DNA of 64,000 nt from the NCBI RefSeq assembly GCF_000429265.1, contig NZ_KE386872.1, positions 167,739 through 231,738 on the forward strand, given 5' to 3'. The notes under the pieces are model-generated. The model searched no databases, had not been told where the DNA came from, and saw nothing but the letters and a program-made list of their open reading frames with translations. The position numbers and the translations under genes are program-made. The DNA is from Actinomyces gerencseriae DSM 6844. GTDB taxonomy: Bacteria > Actinomycetota > Actinomycetes > Actinomycetales > Actinomycetaceae. Positions 27,955 through 36,089 of this stretch are shown here, piece after piece (position 1 is the first letter of the stretch; each line of letters starts with the position of its first letter).

Positions 27955-30348
27955 TCAGCGATCCGCATGGGCGTGCGAGCGGCCCGGGATGAGGTCGGGG
28001 TCGCCGACCTTCTCGTACTCCTCGACGAGCTTCTTCTGGAGCTTGGTGGCGACCATGGTCTCCGGGGCGTAGAAGTTCGACTCCTGGTACGGATCCTCGG
28101 AGGTCGTCGTGTCGCCGGAGCGGACGGCCCTGGCCGTGGTGATGACCGCGCAGACCATGACGAAGGCGACCATGACCAGGAAGACGATCGACAGCGTCCC
28201 CTGGATCATCGTGTTGCGAACGATCGCCCGCTGGACGTCGATGGCCGCCGGGTCGGTGAGCGTCTCCAACTTGGCCAGGGCGTTGCGATGCTGCTGGAAG
28301 TAGCCCACGAGCGGGTCGCGGGAGAAGATCTTCTGCCAGGACGCCACGAAGGTGACCGCCGTGTCGAAGACCAGTGGGATGGCCGGGATCCATGCCCACT
28401 TCGCGTATCCCTTGCGCACGACCATGACGGTGACCACCAGCAGCGCCACCGCCGCGATGAGCTGGTTGGCGATGCCGAAGAGCGGGTAGAGCGTCTGGAT
28501 GCCGCCGCGCGGATCGGTCACGCCCATGAGCAGCAGCGATCCCCAGGCGGCGACGACGACGCCGGTGGTCGCCCAGGCGCCGACGTGCCACGACGGGTCC
28601 CTGAACTTGGGAAAGAGGTTGCCCAGGGCGTCGGAGAGCTGGAAGCGGGCCACGCGGGTCACGGCGTCGACCGCCGAGAGAATGAACAGCGCCTCGAACA
28701 TGATGGCGAAGTGGTACCAGAAACCCATCATCGTACGGCCTCCGCCGATCTGATGGAGGATGTGCGCCATGCCCACGGAGAGCGTCGGCGCGCCACCGGT
28801 GCGGGAGACGACGTTGGGCTCGCCGACATCGCCGGCGAGCCTCGTCAGGGCCTCGGCGCCGGTGTAGGTCGTCGGATTTCCGGCCTCGTCCCAGGAGTCC
28901 CACTCGGGGTTCATCGTGTTGCCGTGGGCGTCGGTCACGCCGAGATGCTCCACGGCCGTCGCGGCCAGCTCCTCGCAGTGGTGATCTGGGTCGTTGTTGG
29001 TGTCGCAGGGCTGGGCTTCGACGACCTCGGGGCCGGCGAGCTTCTCCATAGTGGCGGTCGGGGTGTTCATGGAGAAGTAGATCCCCGGGCTCAGGGAGAC
29101 GGCGGCCGCCAGCGCCATGATGGCGACGAAGGACTCCATGAGCATGCCCGCGTAGCCGATCATGCGGGTCTGGGACTCCTTCTGGATCATCTTGGGGCTC
29201 GTGCCGGAGGAGACCATGGCGTGCATGCCGGACAGCGCGCCGCAGGCGATGGTGATGAACAGGAAGGGGAAGAGCTTGCCGGCGAAGACCGGGCCGTCCG
29301 TGTTCGTGGCGAACTCGGAGACGGCGGCCATCTCGACGACGGGGCGCACGATGATGATACCGGCTGCCAGGACGACGATGGTGCCGACCTTCATGAAGGT
29401 GGACAGGTAGTCGCGCGGGGTCAGCAGCACCCATACGGGCAGGACGGCGGCGAGGAAGCCGTAGATGATCATGGCCCACACCAGGGTGGTGGGCGACAGA
29501 TGGAGGTACTGGCCGAAGGAGGACTCGGCCACCCAGCGTCCGCCGATGATGACGCCGATAAGAACGGCGAAACCGACGATGGAGACCTGGGTGATCCGAC
29601 CGGGCTGGACGAAGCGCAGCCACAGGCCCATGATCACGGCGATCGGAATCGTGCATCCCACGGAGAAGACGCCCCAGGGGGAGGAGGCCAGCGCATTGAC
29701 GCAGACCATGGCCAGGACGGCCAGGACGATCATGAGCATGACGAAGACGACGACGGTCGCCACGATGCCGCCGATCCTGCCGATCTCGTCGGTGGCCATC
29801 TGACCGAGTGATCGGCCGCCGCGGCGCATGGAGAAGAACAGGACGAGCATGTCCTGAACGGCTCCGGCCACCACGACGCCCAGGATGATCCACAGGGTGC
29901 CCGGAAGATAGCCCATCTGGGCCGCGAGCACGGGACCCACGAGCGGACCGGCCCCGGCGATGGCCGCGAAGTGGTGGCCGTAGAGGACGACGCGGTGAGT
30001 GGGATCGAAGTCGCGGCCGTTGTTGATGCGCTCCGCCGGGGTGGCGTTGGAGTCGTCGGGCCGCATGATGGTGCGCTGGATGTAGAGTCCGTAGAAGCGG
30101 TAGCCGATGGCGTAGGTGCAGATCGCGGTGACGACGAACCAGATGGTGTTGACGTTCTCGCCGCGGACGATGGCCAGCATCCACCAGCCCAGGACGCCCA
30201 GGGCCGTGACGACCGCCCACGTGGCGATCCGCGCAGGTGTCCATCGGTTGTCGGGGCGTAGGCCGACGGGGACGCCGTCGGCGTTACGGATAATCCGCTT
30301 CTCCTCCTGCTCCGTGTAGGTGGGAAGGGAGGCTTCTTTCTGGGGCAT
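27955..30348 (-). CDS. cstA: CstA-family carbon starvation protein (pyruvate/peptide transporter)
   Basis: 797 residues if started at the ATG at 30348 (MPQKEASLPTYTEQEEKRII). An in-frame ATG at 30507 would add 53 residues; neither has a strong ribosome site. About 16-18 membrane helices are present. CstA landmarks are GHHFAAIAGAGPLVGPVLAA, then LPGTLWIILGVVVAGAVQD, and the SFARSPGIYF-like central region with an insert around the two Cys-Asp-rich segments (TNNDPDHHCEEL). E. coli CstA (701 residues) takes up pyruvate and peptides on starvation; BtsT is its paralogue. The YbdD partner follows. Confidence 0.93.
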   Translation of the reverse strand: MPQKEASLPTYTEQEEKRIIRNADGVPVGLRPDNRWTPARIATWAVVTALGVLGWWMLAIVRGENVNTIWFVVTAICTYAIGYRFYGLYIQRTIMRPDDSNATPAERINNGRDFDPTHRVVLYGHHFAAIAGAGPLVGPVLAAQMGYLPGTLWIILGVVVAGAVQDMLVLFFSMRRGGRSLGQMATDEIGRIGGIVATVVVFVMLMIVLAVLAMVCVNALASSPWGVFSVGCTIPIAVIMGLWLRFVQPGRITQVSIVGFAVLIGVIIGGRWVAESSFGQYLHLSPTTLVWAMIIYGFLAAVLPVWVLLTPRDYLSTFMKVGTIVVLAAGIIIVRPVVEMAAVSEFATNTDGPVFAGKLFPFLFITIACGALSGMHAMVSSGTSPKMIQKESQTRMIGYAGMLMESFVAIMALAAAVSLSPGIYFSMNTPTATMEKLAGPEVVEAQPCDTNNDPDHHCEELAATAVEHLGVTDAHGNTMNPEWDSWDEAGNPTTYTGAEALTRLAGDVGEPNVVSRTGGAPTLSVGMAHILHQIGGGRTMMGFWYHFAIMFEALFILSAVDAVTRVARFQLSDALGNLFPKFRDPSWHVGAWATTGVVVAAWGSLLLMGVTDPRGGIQTLYPLFGIANQLIAAVALLVVTVMVVRKGYAKWAWIPAIPLVFDTAVTFVASWQKIFSRDPLVGYFQQHRNALAKLETLTDPAAIDVQRAIVRNTMIQGTLSIVFLVMVAFVMVCAVITTARAVRSGDTTTSEDPYQESNFYAPETMVATKLQKKLVEEYEKVGDPDLIPGRSHAHADR

Positions 30349-30674
30349 CGGGGATCCGTTCTCGTCGTCGAGAGGAGGTGTGGCGTCATTGTCTCCGGTG
30401 ACGGTTTCCAGGGTATTCCTTCTAGTGGCCGAAGGGAAGCAGCCGATGAGCCCGACGACGAAAGGGCGGCCGGGCACTCCGTCGTCCATCCCATTCATCC
30501 CACTCATTGGGGATTGTCGTCAGCGGTTACTCGCCGGTCTGCACGACGTCGTCCGGGGCTCGTCGCGGGCCGGGCCGCGCGATGCGCTCGGGGAAGCCGA
30601 TGCGGAAGGCGAGCAGGCTCTCAGAGCGAAAACTCCAATAAAGGTCGGGGAGCGTCTCCGGATACCCTGGCGTC
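30349..30674. other. divergent promoter region of cstA and the AspT-like gene
   Basis: About 326 bases with no convincing gene; short frames here are extensions of the flanking genes. AATAAA near 30638 is an AT-rich candidate -10 for the rightward gene. The region also contains the alternative upstream start of cstA. No clear operator palindrome was seen. Confidence 0.4.
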
Positions 30675-32258
30675 GTGTCCGTGCTCCACCCCGTCCTCGA
30701 CGTTCTCGCGCAGGCGCCGATCCTCACCGTCTTCCTCGTCATCGGCCTGGGGACCGCCGTCGGGCAGATCCCATTCGGACCGATCCGCTTCGGCGCCGCC
30801 GGGGCGCTCTTCGTAGGGTTGGCGGTCGGGGCCCTCGACCCCCGGCTCGGTGCGGACCTCACTCTGCTGCGCAGCCTCGGGCTGGCCCTGTTCTGCTACA
30901 CCGTCGGCCTGGCCGCCGGCAACACCTTCTTCCGCGACCTGCGCAGGCAGCTGCCGCTCATGGCCCTGTGCGTCGTCGCGCTCGTGATCGCCGGCGGGGC
31001 GGGCGGCCTCTACTCCCGCCTGAGCGGCGTGAGCCCGGCGATGGACTCCGGCGCCTACGCGGGCGCCCTCACCTCACCGGTGCTCGACGCCGCCATCGAG
31101 GCCGCCGGTACTCAGGAGCCCGCCGTCGGCTACGCCCTGGCCTATCCCGTGGGTGTGGCCGTCGCCATCCTCATCGTGGCCGGGATCGTGGGCCGCTCCT
31201 GGCCCGGGCGGCGCGACTCGCGGCCCGCCAGTGCCGATGGCATCACCGCCACCAGCGTCTACCTGCTCCAGCGGGTGGCCCTCGGCGAGATGGAGGCCTT
31301 CAAGGAGGGGCGTATCCGCATCTCCTACCTGGAGCGCGACGGGCACACCCGCGTCGTGACCCCCGGCGAGGAGCTGCTGCCCGGGGACAAGGTCGTCATC
31401 GTCGGGGCGCCGGCCGCCGTCGAGTCCGCCATGCACGACCTGGGCACCGGGCTTCACAAGTGCCTGGCCAAGGACCGTAGCGTCGTCGACTTCCGGCGCC
31501 TGACCGTCTCCTCGACGCGCGTGGCCGGCCGCACCATCGCCGAGGTGGACATGCCCGGGCGCTTCCAGGGCGTCATCACCCGCGTCAAGCGTGGAGACCT
31601 GGACCTGCTGGCCCGCGAGGATCTCGTCCTGGAGCTCGGCGACCGGGTGCTGGCGGTCGTGCCCAGCGATGAGCTCGAGCGGGCCGCCGACTGGTTCGGC
31701 GACTCCGAGCGCTCCATCGCCCAGATCGACGCCTTCTCCGTGGGGGCGGGCATGGCGCTCGGCGTGCTGCTGGGGCTGGTGGCGATCCCACTGCCCGGCG
31801 GCATCACCCTGCGGCTCGGGGTGGCGGCCGGGCCACTCGTCGTCGGCATGGTCCTGGGCCGGGTGGGGCGTACTGGTCCCTTCGTGTGGGGGCTGCCGCA
31901 CGCCGCCAACGCCACCATCCGCCAGCTGGGGTTGCTGTTCTTCCTGGCTGCGATCGGGCTGGCCTCGGGGCCGGACTTCGCGGCCTCGGCCTTCTCGGCG
32001 ACGGGGCTCAAGGTGGGGGTGCTCGCCGCGCTCATCGTGGTGGTCAACGCGATCGTGCTGCTGGCCGGGGCGCACTGGGCCGGGGTGTCCGCGCAGCGCG
32101 CCGCCGGCGGCCTGGCCGGGCTCGTCGGGCAGCCCGCGATCCTCGCCTTCGCCCTGTCCAAGCGCGACGACGAGCGCATCGAGGCCGGCTACGCGACCCT
32201 GTTCGCTCTGGCCATCGTCGTCAAGATCATCATGGTCCAGGTCCTGGTCGCCCTGTAG
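30675..32258 (+). CDS. AspT/YidE-YbjL family transporter with TrkA-C domains
   Basis: 527 residues, GTG start. Two hydrophobic halves, each of five to six helices, flank two soluble TrkA-C/RCK_C domains (about 170-350; LERDGHTRVVTPGEELLPGD and a second repeat LVLELGDRVLAVVP). The duplicated AspT-Al signature is seen as GAAGALFVGLAVGAL in the N-half and LRLGVAAGPLVVGMVLG plus LFFLAAIGLASG in the C-half. AspT exchanges aspartate for alanine in Tetragenococcus; most homologues such as YidE are uncharacterised. The substrate here is not predictable. Confidence 0.85.
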   Translation: MSVLHPVLDVLAQAPILTVFLVIGLGTAVGQIPFGPIRFGAAGALFVGLAVGALDPRLGADLTLLRSLGLALFCYTVGLAAGNTFFRDLRRQLPLMALCVVALVIAGGAGGLYSRLSGVSPAMDSGAYAGALTSPVLDAAIEAAGTQEPAVGYALAYPVGVAVAILIVAGIVGRSWPGRRDSRPASADGITATSVYLLQRVALGEMEAFKEGRIRISYLERDGHTRVVTPGEELLPGDKVVIVGAPAAVESAMHDLGTGLHKCLAKDRSVVDFRRLTVSSTRVAGRTIAEVDMPGRFQGVITRVKRGDLDLLAREDLVLELGDRVLAVVPSDELERAADWFGDSERSIAQIDAFSVGAGMALGVLLGLVAIPLPGGITLRLGVAAGPLVVGMVLGRVGRTGPFVWGLPHAANATIRQLGLLFFLAAIGLASGPDFAASAFSATGLKVGVLAALIVVVNAIVLLAGAHWAGVSAQRAAGGLAGLVGQPAILAFALSKRDDERIEAGYATLFALAIVVKIIMVQVLVAL

Positions 32259-32288
32259 ATTCCGCGGTGGACACCGACGCCGCAGCGG

Positions 32289-32717
32289 TCAGTCGGCGGC
32301 GTCGCGCTCGGCGAAGACCTCTCGGGCCGCGAGGGTGGCGTTGAGCGCCCGCGGGAAGCCGGCGTAGACCGAGGCGTGCAGGATCGCCTCGATGATCTCC
32401 TCGCGGTTCAGGCCCACGTTGAGAGCGGCCCCGATGTGGATCCTCAGCTGCGGCTCGCAGCCGCCCAGGGCCGTGAGCACGCCGATCGTCACCAGCTGGC
32501 GGCTGCGCGGGTCGAGCCCGGGGCGGGCGTAGACGTCCCCGAAGCCGAAGGCCGCGATGTGGTGGCCGAGCGCCGGGCTGATGTCCGCCAGGGAGTCGAT
32601 GACGGCCTGGGCGGCCTCACCGTCGACCGAGCGGGCGACCTCCAGGCCGCGCTCGCGCCGGGCCAGGTTCTCGGGGCTGTTGACGTCGTGCTGGGGGTGA
32701 GTGGTCTCAGCGGTCAT
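32289..32717 (-). CDS. carboxymuconolactone decarboxylase family protein
   Basis: 142 residues, start overlapping the merR stop (ATGA). The CMD domain is recognisable: RSRQLVTIGVLTALGGCEPQ, IHIGAALNVGLNREEIIEAI and HASVYAGFPRALNA. It has one cysteine in place of the CxxC of AhpD, as in gamma-carboxymuconolactone decarboxylases and many stress-linked relatives. Coupling to a MerR regulator suggests a redox or electrophile response rather than aromatic catabolism (inference); no protocatechuate-pathway genes are near. Confidence 0.88.
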   Translation of the reverse strand: MTAETTHPQHDVNSPENLARRERGLEVARSVDGEAAQAVIDSLADISPALGHHIAAFGFGDVYARPGLDPRSRQLVTIGVLTALGGCEPQLRIHIGAALNVGLNREEIIEAILHASVYAGFPRALNATLAAREVFAERDAAD

Positions 32718-33250
32718 GAGGGGTTCTCCTTGTCAGTGTCGAAGGTGTTGATGTCGATGTCGTCCGCGGCGGCCTGCTCACCCAGCTCCCGCGTGTAGGC
32801 GGCGATCTTGTACTCGGTGGCGGCCAGCGAGAGCCGGAGCTCGTCGATCCGGGCGCGCAGCCCGTCACGGTGCTCGGTGAGCATGGCCAGGCGCTTGGGC
32901 ACCGTGTCCCGGCCGGCCTCGACCATGTCGACGTAGCGACGCAGGTCGCGGATCGTCATGCCCGAGGTCCGCATCCGGGTGAGGAACACCAGACGCCGCA
33001 CGGCCGCGGCGTCGTAACGGCGGCGTCCGGAGGCGTCGCGCCCCACCCGCACGAGCCCGATCCGCTCGTAGTAGCGCAGGGTGTGGGCGCTGATGCCCAG
33101 ACGGTCGGCGGTGGTCGCGATGTCCCACCCGGCCGCGTCGGGCCACCTCTCTGGTTCGACGTCGTCGCTGGGCGGGACGGCGGCGAGCCGCAGCGCCTCG
33201 CGGAGCCGGGCGTCGTCGGGTCCGTTGCCGGGCGCAGTCGCGTTGGTCAT
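32714..33250 (-). CDS. MerR family transcriptional regulator
   Basis: 178 residues. After a 35-residue variable N-terminus comes the MerR winged helix: IATTADRLGISAHTLRYYER, then IGLVRVGRDASGRRRYDAAA and LVFLTRMRTSGMTIRDLRRY. A dimerisation coiled coil (LTEHRDGLRARIDELRLSLA) and a short acidic C-terminus without cysteines or a large effector domain follow. It is cotranscribed with the CMD gene. The upstream promoter has the classic MerR 19-base spacer with a perfect palindrome, so autoregulation is likely. The effector is unknown. Confidence 0.93.
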   Translation of the reverse strand: MTNATAPGNGPDDARLREALRLAAVPPSDDVEPERWPDAAGWDIATTADRLGISAHTLRYYERIGLVRVGRDASGRRRYDAAAVRRLVFLTRMRTSGMTIRDLRRYVDMVEAGRDTVPKRLAMLTEHRDGLRARIDELRLSLAATEYKIAAYTRELGEQAAADDIDINTFDTDKENPS

Positions 33251-33257
33251 GACGCAG

Positions 33258-33288
33258 ACCGTAGGGCTTCGAGCGCGCTCGAAGGCAA
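33258..33288 (-). promoter_or_regulatory. MerR-type promoter with perfect dyad in a 19-base spacer
   Basis: On the minus strand the -35 TTGCCT (33283-33288) and -10 TACGGT (33258-33263) are 19 bases apart. The spacer region holds the perfect 18-base palindrome CTTCGAGCGCGCTCGAAG (33267-33284). This over-long spacer is exactly what MerR proteins untwist. It serves the merR-CMD operon. Confidence 0.7.
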
Positions 33289-33338
33289 GAGCGGCCGCCG
33301 CTTCGGTCCGGGCGGCGCAGCGGAGCTAGTCTGGCCGC

Positions 33339-33647
33339 ATGCTTCTCGCCTTCTCCGTGTCCCCGACCACCACTGACGCGCCCGACGGCTCGGTCTCCGA
33401 GGCGGTGGCCCGAGCCGTGCGCGTAGTGCGCGACTCGGGCCTGCCCCATGAGACGACGTCGATGTTCACCACGATCGAGGGCGAGTGGGACGAGTGCATG
33501 GACGTGGTCAAGCGGGCCTGCGAGGCGGTCGCCGAGGTGAGCCCGCGCGTGGCGCTCGTCCTCAAGGCCGACATCCGCCCCGGCTGGACCGGCCAGATGA
33601 CCGCGAAGGTCGAGCGCGTCGAGGCCCGCCTGCGCCAGGACGGCTGA
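33339..33647 (+). CDS. thiamine-binding protein, DUF77/MTH1187 family
   Basis: 102 residues, divergent from merR. It starts LLAFSVSPTTTDAPDGSVSE, with the later SMFTTIEGEWDECMDVVKRA and RVALVLKADIRPGW blocks diagnostic of the DUF77/MTH1187 (YkoF-like) family. The FSVSP and T-x-I-E-G-E-W motifs match MTH1187 and YqgV-type proteins, small ferredoxin-like-fold tetramers that bind thiamine or hydroxymethylpyrimidine. No thiamine gene or riboswitch adjoins it, so its role is probably a stand-alone binding or scavenging protein. Confidence 0.88.
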   Translation: MLLAFSVSPTTTDAPDGSVSEAVARAVRVVRDSGLPHETTSMFTTIEGEWDECMDVVKRACEAVAEVSPRVALVLKADIRPGWTGQMTAKVERVEARLRQDG

Positions 33648-33696
33648 GCGGGGTCCTCGGTCAGATCGATTCCTCATGCGGCTCGTCGGCCACGAT

Positions 33697-34556
33697 TCAG
33701 GGCCGCAGTTCGTGCAGCGGGAACGTGATCGTGCCGTCGGGCAGTGTTGCCCTGAAACCGGTTCCGGTGGTGACCGCCTTGAATGCGGGCGGCGCCATGT
33801 CGATCTGAGCGATGGCGGAGGCCAGCCTCCGGGCTCCGCGCTGCACCTGGCCGCCACCGACCTTCACCTCAATGGCGGCCCAGCTGCCGTTGGGCATGGT
33901 GATCACTGCGTCGATCTCGTGCCCGTTGGAGTCGCGATAGTGGTAAAGATGCCCTCCCAGGGCCTCGGTGTGGGCCAGTAGATCGTGGATGACAGCGGAC
34001 TCGAACAGGAAACCGAGTGTCTCCGGGTCTGTGCTGAGGCGGCTGGTGTCAGCGTGCAGCGCGGCGGCAGCCAGTGCCGGGTCCGCCAAGTGGTACTTGG
34101 GTGAACGGCGCAGACGGGCCTTGGAGCGCAGGGAGACCGCCCAGGGCGGGATCGCCTCAAGGATGAAGACTCGCTCCGGCAGCTCGAGCAGCTTGGCGAC
34201 GGTGGCCTCCGACGGTGCGGGTAGCGTCCGTGATATGTCCTTGCGCAGTGTTGACTGGGGACCTCGCTCGCGGTGGCGCGGGCGAGTGAGGTGATGAGCT
34301 GTTCGATGACCGCTGGCTCGGAGCGCAGGTTCGCGAGTCGGTTGAGGTCGGTGGTCGCGATGTCCTTGATGCGGCTCTCCATGCTGCGCGCCGCGATATT
34401 CGACGGCGCGTGCAGCAGACCAAGGAATCCGGGGCGCAGGATGCTATGGATGATTTTCTCAAGTGGAGCCGTGGACATGGACGACGGCGGGCGGGCCCCG
34501 TCCAGCAGTGCGCTCAGCGAGACGCCGCCGTCGTTGAGACGGTTGTCCTTTTCCGC
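33697..34556 (-). pseudogene. decayed AAA ATPase with DUF4143 domain
   Basis: Only the C-terminal part of this family remains, split over two frames. The upstream frame (34556 down to about 34255) reads VSLSALLDGARPPSSM..., then MESRIKDIATTDLNRLANLR and ITSLARATASEV. The continuation STLRKDISRTLPAPSEATVA... is one frame over and runs to 33697 through FLFESAVIHDLLAHTEALGG and HYRDSNGHEIDAVI. The Walker-containing N-terminal about 150 residues are missing and a stop (TAG at 34557-34559) closes the frame upstream. Proteins of this family are often toxin-like or mobile. This copy is clearly inactive: truncated at the 5' end and frameshifted. Confidence 0.82.
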
Positions 34557-34668
34557 CTAGGTCATGGTGCGTTGACGGACTCGGAGCCGCGCTGGCTGGC
34601 GAGCCGACGTCTTCTTCGTAGACGACGCGGCTGTGGGTCATCTATGAAGAAAACGTCGGTGACTCCGG

Positions 34669-35532
34669 TTATGAGACCGCCAGGTCCTTCAGCCACTGCT
34701 CGATGGGACGCGGTCGGAGCCCCAGGAGTTCCTGGGCGCTGCTGTCCTCGGCGATGATGCAGCCGTCCTGCGCGTTGAGGGCCCGGTAGAGCTCGACGAC
34801 CGGCGCCGCGGCCGGCCCGAAGAGCGGCGTGATGAGCCCGCCGAAGGCCTCCGGCGTGATGGCCTCGAAGTGGACCTCGCGGCCCAGGTGGTTGGAGAAG
34901 GCCGCGGCCAGGTCCGCTCCCGTCAGACCGGGCCGGTGGCCGACGGCGACCGTCCCGCTGACGGAGGTATCCATCAGCAGGCGGGCAACGACGTCGGCCA
35001 CGTCCAGGTGGGAGCTCCAGGAGACCGGGAACGACGCCGGAAGCGGGTAGCGCAGGACGCCCTCCTGATGCGCGGGGGCCAGGACGACCGGCAGGAGCAG
35101 GTTCTCCAGGTAGAGGCGCGGGGCGACGACGGCCGTGGGGATGCCGCTGCCGGTCACGCCGTCGATGAGCGTCATGATGGGGCTGCCCGCGGTCGCCTGC
35201 AGCGGTGAGTCCGGCCGGTCGACGATCTGCCCGCTGGTGGAGATGACGACACGACCGGGGCGGGTCCGGTCGACCGCCTCGACGACGGCCCGGGCCTGGG
35301 CGGCAGTAGCTTCAGGTGCGCCCATGGGCAGGTGGACGAAGACGCCGTCGGCGCCCTCGTAGGCGGAGGCGAGGGAGTCCGCCGAGGCCAGGTCGACCTG
35401 CCGAGCGGCGATGCCGTCGGGGACCGCCTCAGGATGGCGGACCGCCGCGATGGCAGTGCGCCCGGCAGCGGTGAGAGCGGACAGGACGGGAGAGCCTTGA
35501 GCGCCCGTGGCGCCGTGAATGATGTCAACCAT
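34669..35532 (-). CDS. NmrA-like NAD(P)-binding protein
   Basis: 287 residues. The Rossmann motif IIHGATGAQGSPVLSAL is at the N-terminus, ADGVFVHLPMGAP and GRVVISTSG lie in mid-protein, and a Ser/Tyr pair near PRLYLENLLLP resembles the NmrA/HSCARG branch of atypical short-chain dehydrogenases. These proteins sense or use NADPH; quinone reductase (QorB/YtfG-like) activity is one possibility. It is divergent from an HxlR regulator with a shared 65-base control region, the classic arrangement for a redox-responsive pair. Confidence 0.88.
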   Translation of the reverse strand: MVDIIHGATGAQGSPVLSALTAAGRTAIAAVRHPEAVPDGIAARQVDLASADSLASAYEGADGVFVHLPMGAPEATAAQARAVVEAVDRTRPGRVVISTSGQIVDRPDSPLQATAGSPIMTLIDGVTGSGIPTAVVAPRLYLENLLLPVVLAPAHQEGVLRYPLPASFPVSWSSHLDVADVVARLLMDTSVSGTVAVGHRPGLTGADLAAAFSNHLGREVHFEAITPEAFGGLITPLFGPAAAPVVELYRALNAQDGCIIAEDSSAQELLGLRPRPIEQWLKDLAVS

Positions 35533-35539
35533 GATGTCA

Positions 35540-35578
35540 TTAGTGCATACGATGCACCAGTTACGTCAACTGCACTAA
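35540..35578. promoter_or_regulatory. operator between the nmrA-like gene and hxlR
   Basis: Two nested inverted repeats are visible. TTAGTGCA (35540-35547) is matched by TGCACTAA (35571-35578). The inner GTGCAT-ACG-ATGCAC (35543-35557) is a perfect palindrome. The site covers most of the 65-base divergent intergenic region, so bound HxlR protein would be placed over both promoters. Confidence 0.65.
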
Positions 35579-35597
35579 GGGGATAGAGTGCTCTGTC

Positions 35598-35954
35598 GTG
35601 AATGATGCGGATCTCCCGGAATGCGGGGTCGCCCGGTTCCTGCTGCTGTTCGATGGACCGTGGGCCACGCTCATCGTGCGCGAGCTCCTGCACGGACCCC
35701 GGCGCTTCGGGGAGCTGCGCGCCTCCCTGCCGGGGATCAGCGCGCACACGCTGACCAGCCGGTTGCGGATGTTCGAGTCCCGCGGCATCGTCACTCGAAG
35801 GGCCTACCCCGAGGTGCCGCCCCGCGTCGTCTACGAGCTCACCGATCTGGGGAGGGGCCTGCGACCGGTGCTCGATGCGATGAACGAGTGGGGTGCGAGC
35901 GCTCCGGTCTCGGCCTTCGCCTCCCCGCATCCCGGGGCATCTCCCGGCCGATGA
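35598..35954 (+). CDS. HxlR family transcriptional regulator
   Basis: 118 residues, GTG start. The HxlR winged helix is clear: LLLFDGPWATLIVRELLHGP, RRFGELRASLPGISAHTLTS, RLRMFESRGIVTRRAYPEVP and VVYELTDLGRGLRPVLDAM. The only cysteine, in the N-terminal ECGVARF, sits where redox-sensing HxlR proteins such as YodB and HypR carry their conserved Cys. Together with the divergent NAD(P)-binding gene this suggests sensing of quinones, aldehydes or hypochlorite (inference). Confidence 0.92.
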   Translation: MNDADLPECGVARFLLLFDGPWATLIVRELLHGPRRFGELRASLPGISAHTLTSRLRMFESRGIVTRRAYPEVPPRVVYELTDLGRGLRPVLDAMNEWGASAPVSAFASPHPGASPGR

Positions 35955-35992
35955 AGTTGACGCCCGTCATTCGCCTCCCCGCGTCCCGGGGC
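35916..35992. repeat. 23-base direct repeat at the end of hxlR
   Basis: 35916-35938 and 35970-35992 differ at one base in 23 (TTCGCCTCCCCGC, then A or G, then TCCCGGGGC). The first copy lies inside hxlR near its 3' end, the second after the stop. The pair may mark a small local duplication or slippage. Confidence 0.6.
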
Positions 35993-36089
35993 CGGGGACC
36001 GGGAGCGCCGTGGAGAATCCTCGGCCCCGGGCTCCGACAGGCCGCTCGGGAATGAGGCGCGGCGAGCGGGCAGGGGCGGGCGCCCCGGC

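Noticed and set aside
27967..29811. A 614-codon frame opposite cstA
   Set aside because: Antisense shadow: its His/Asp/Gly-rich composition is what the reverse of membrane-helix codons gives.
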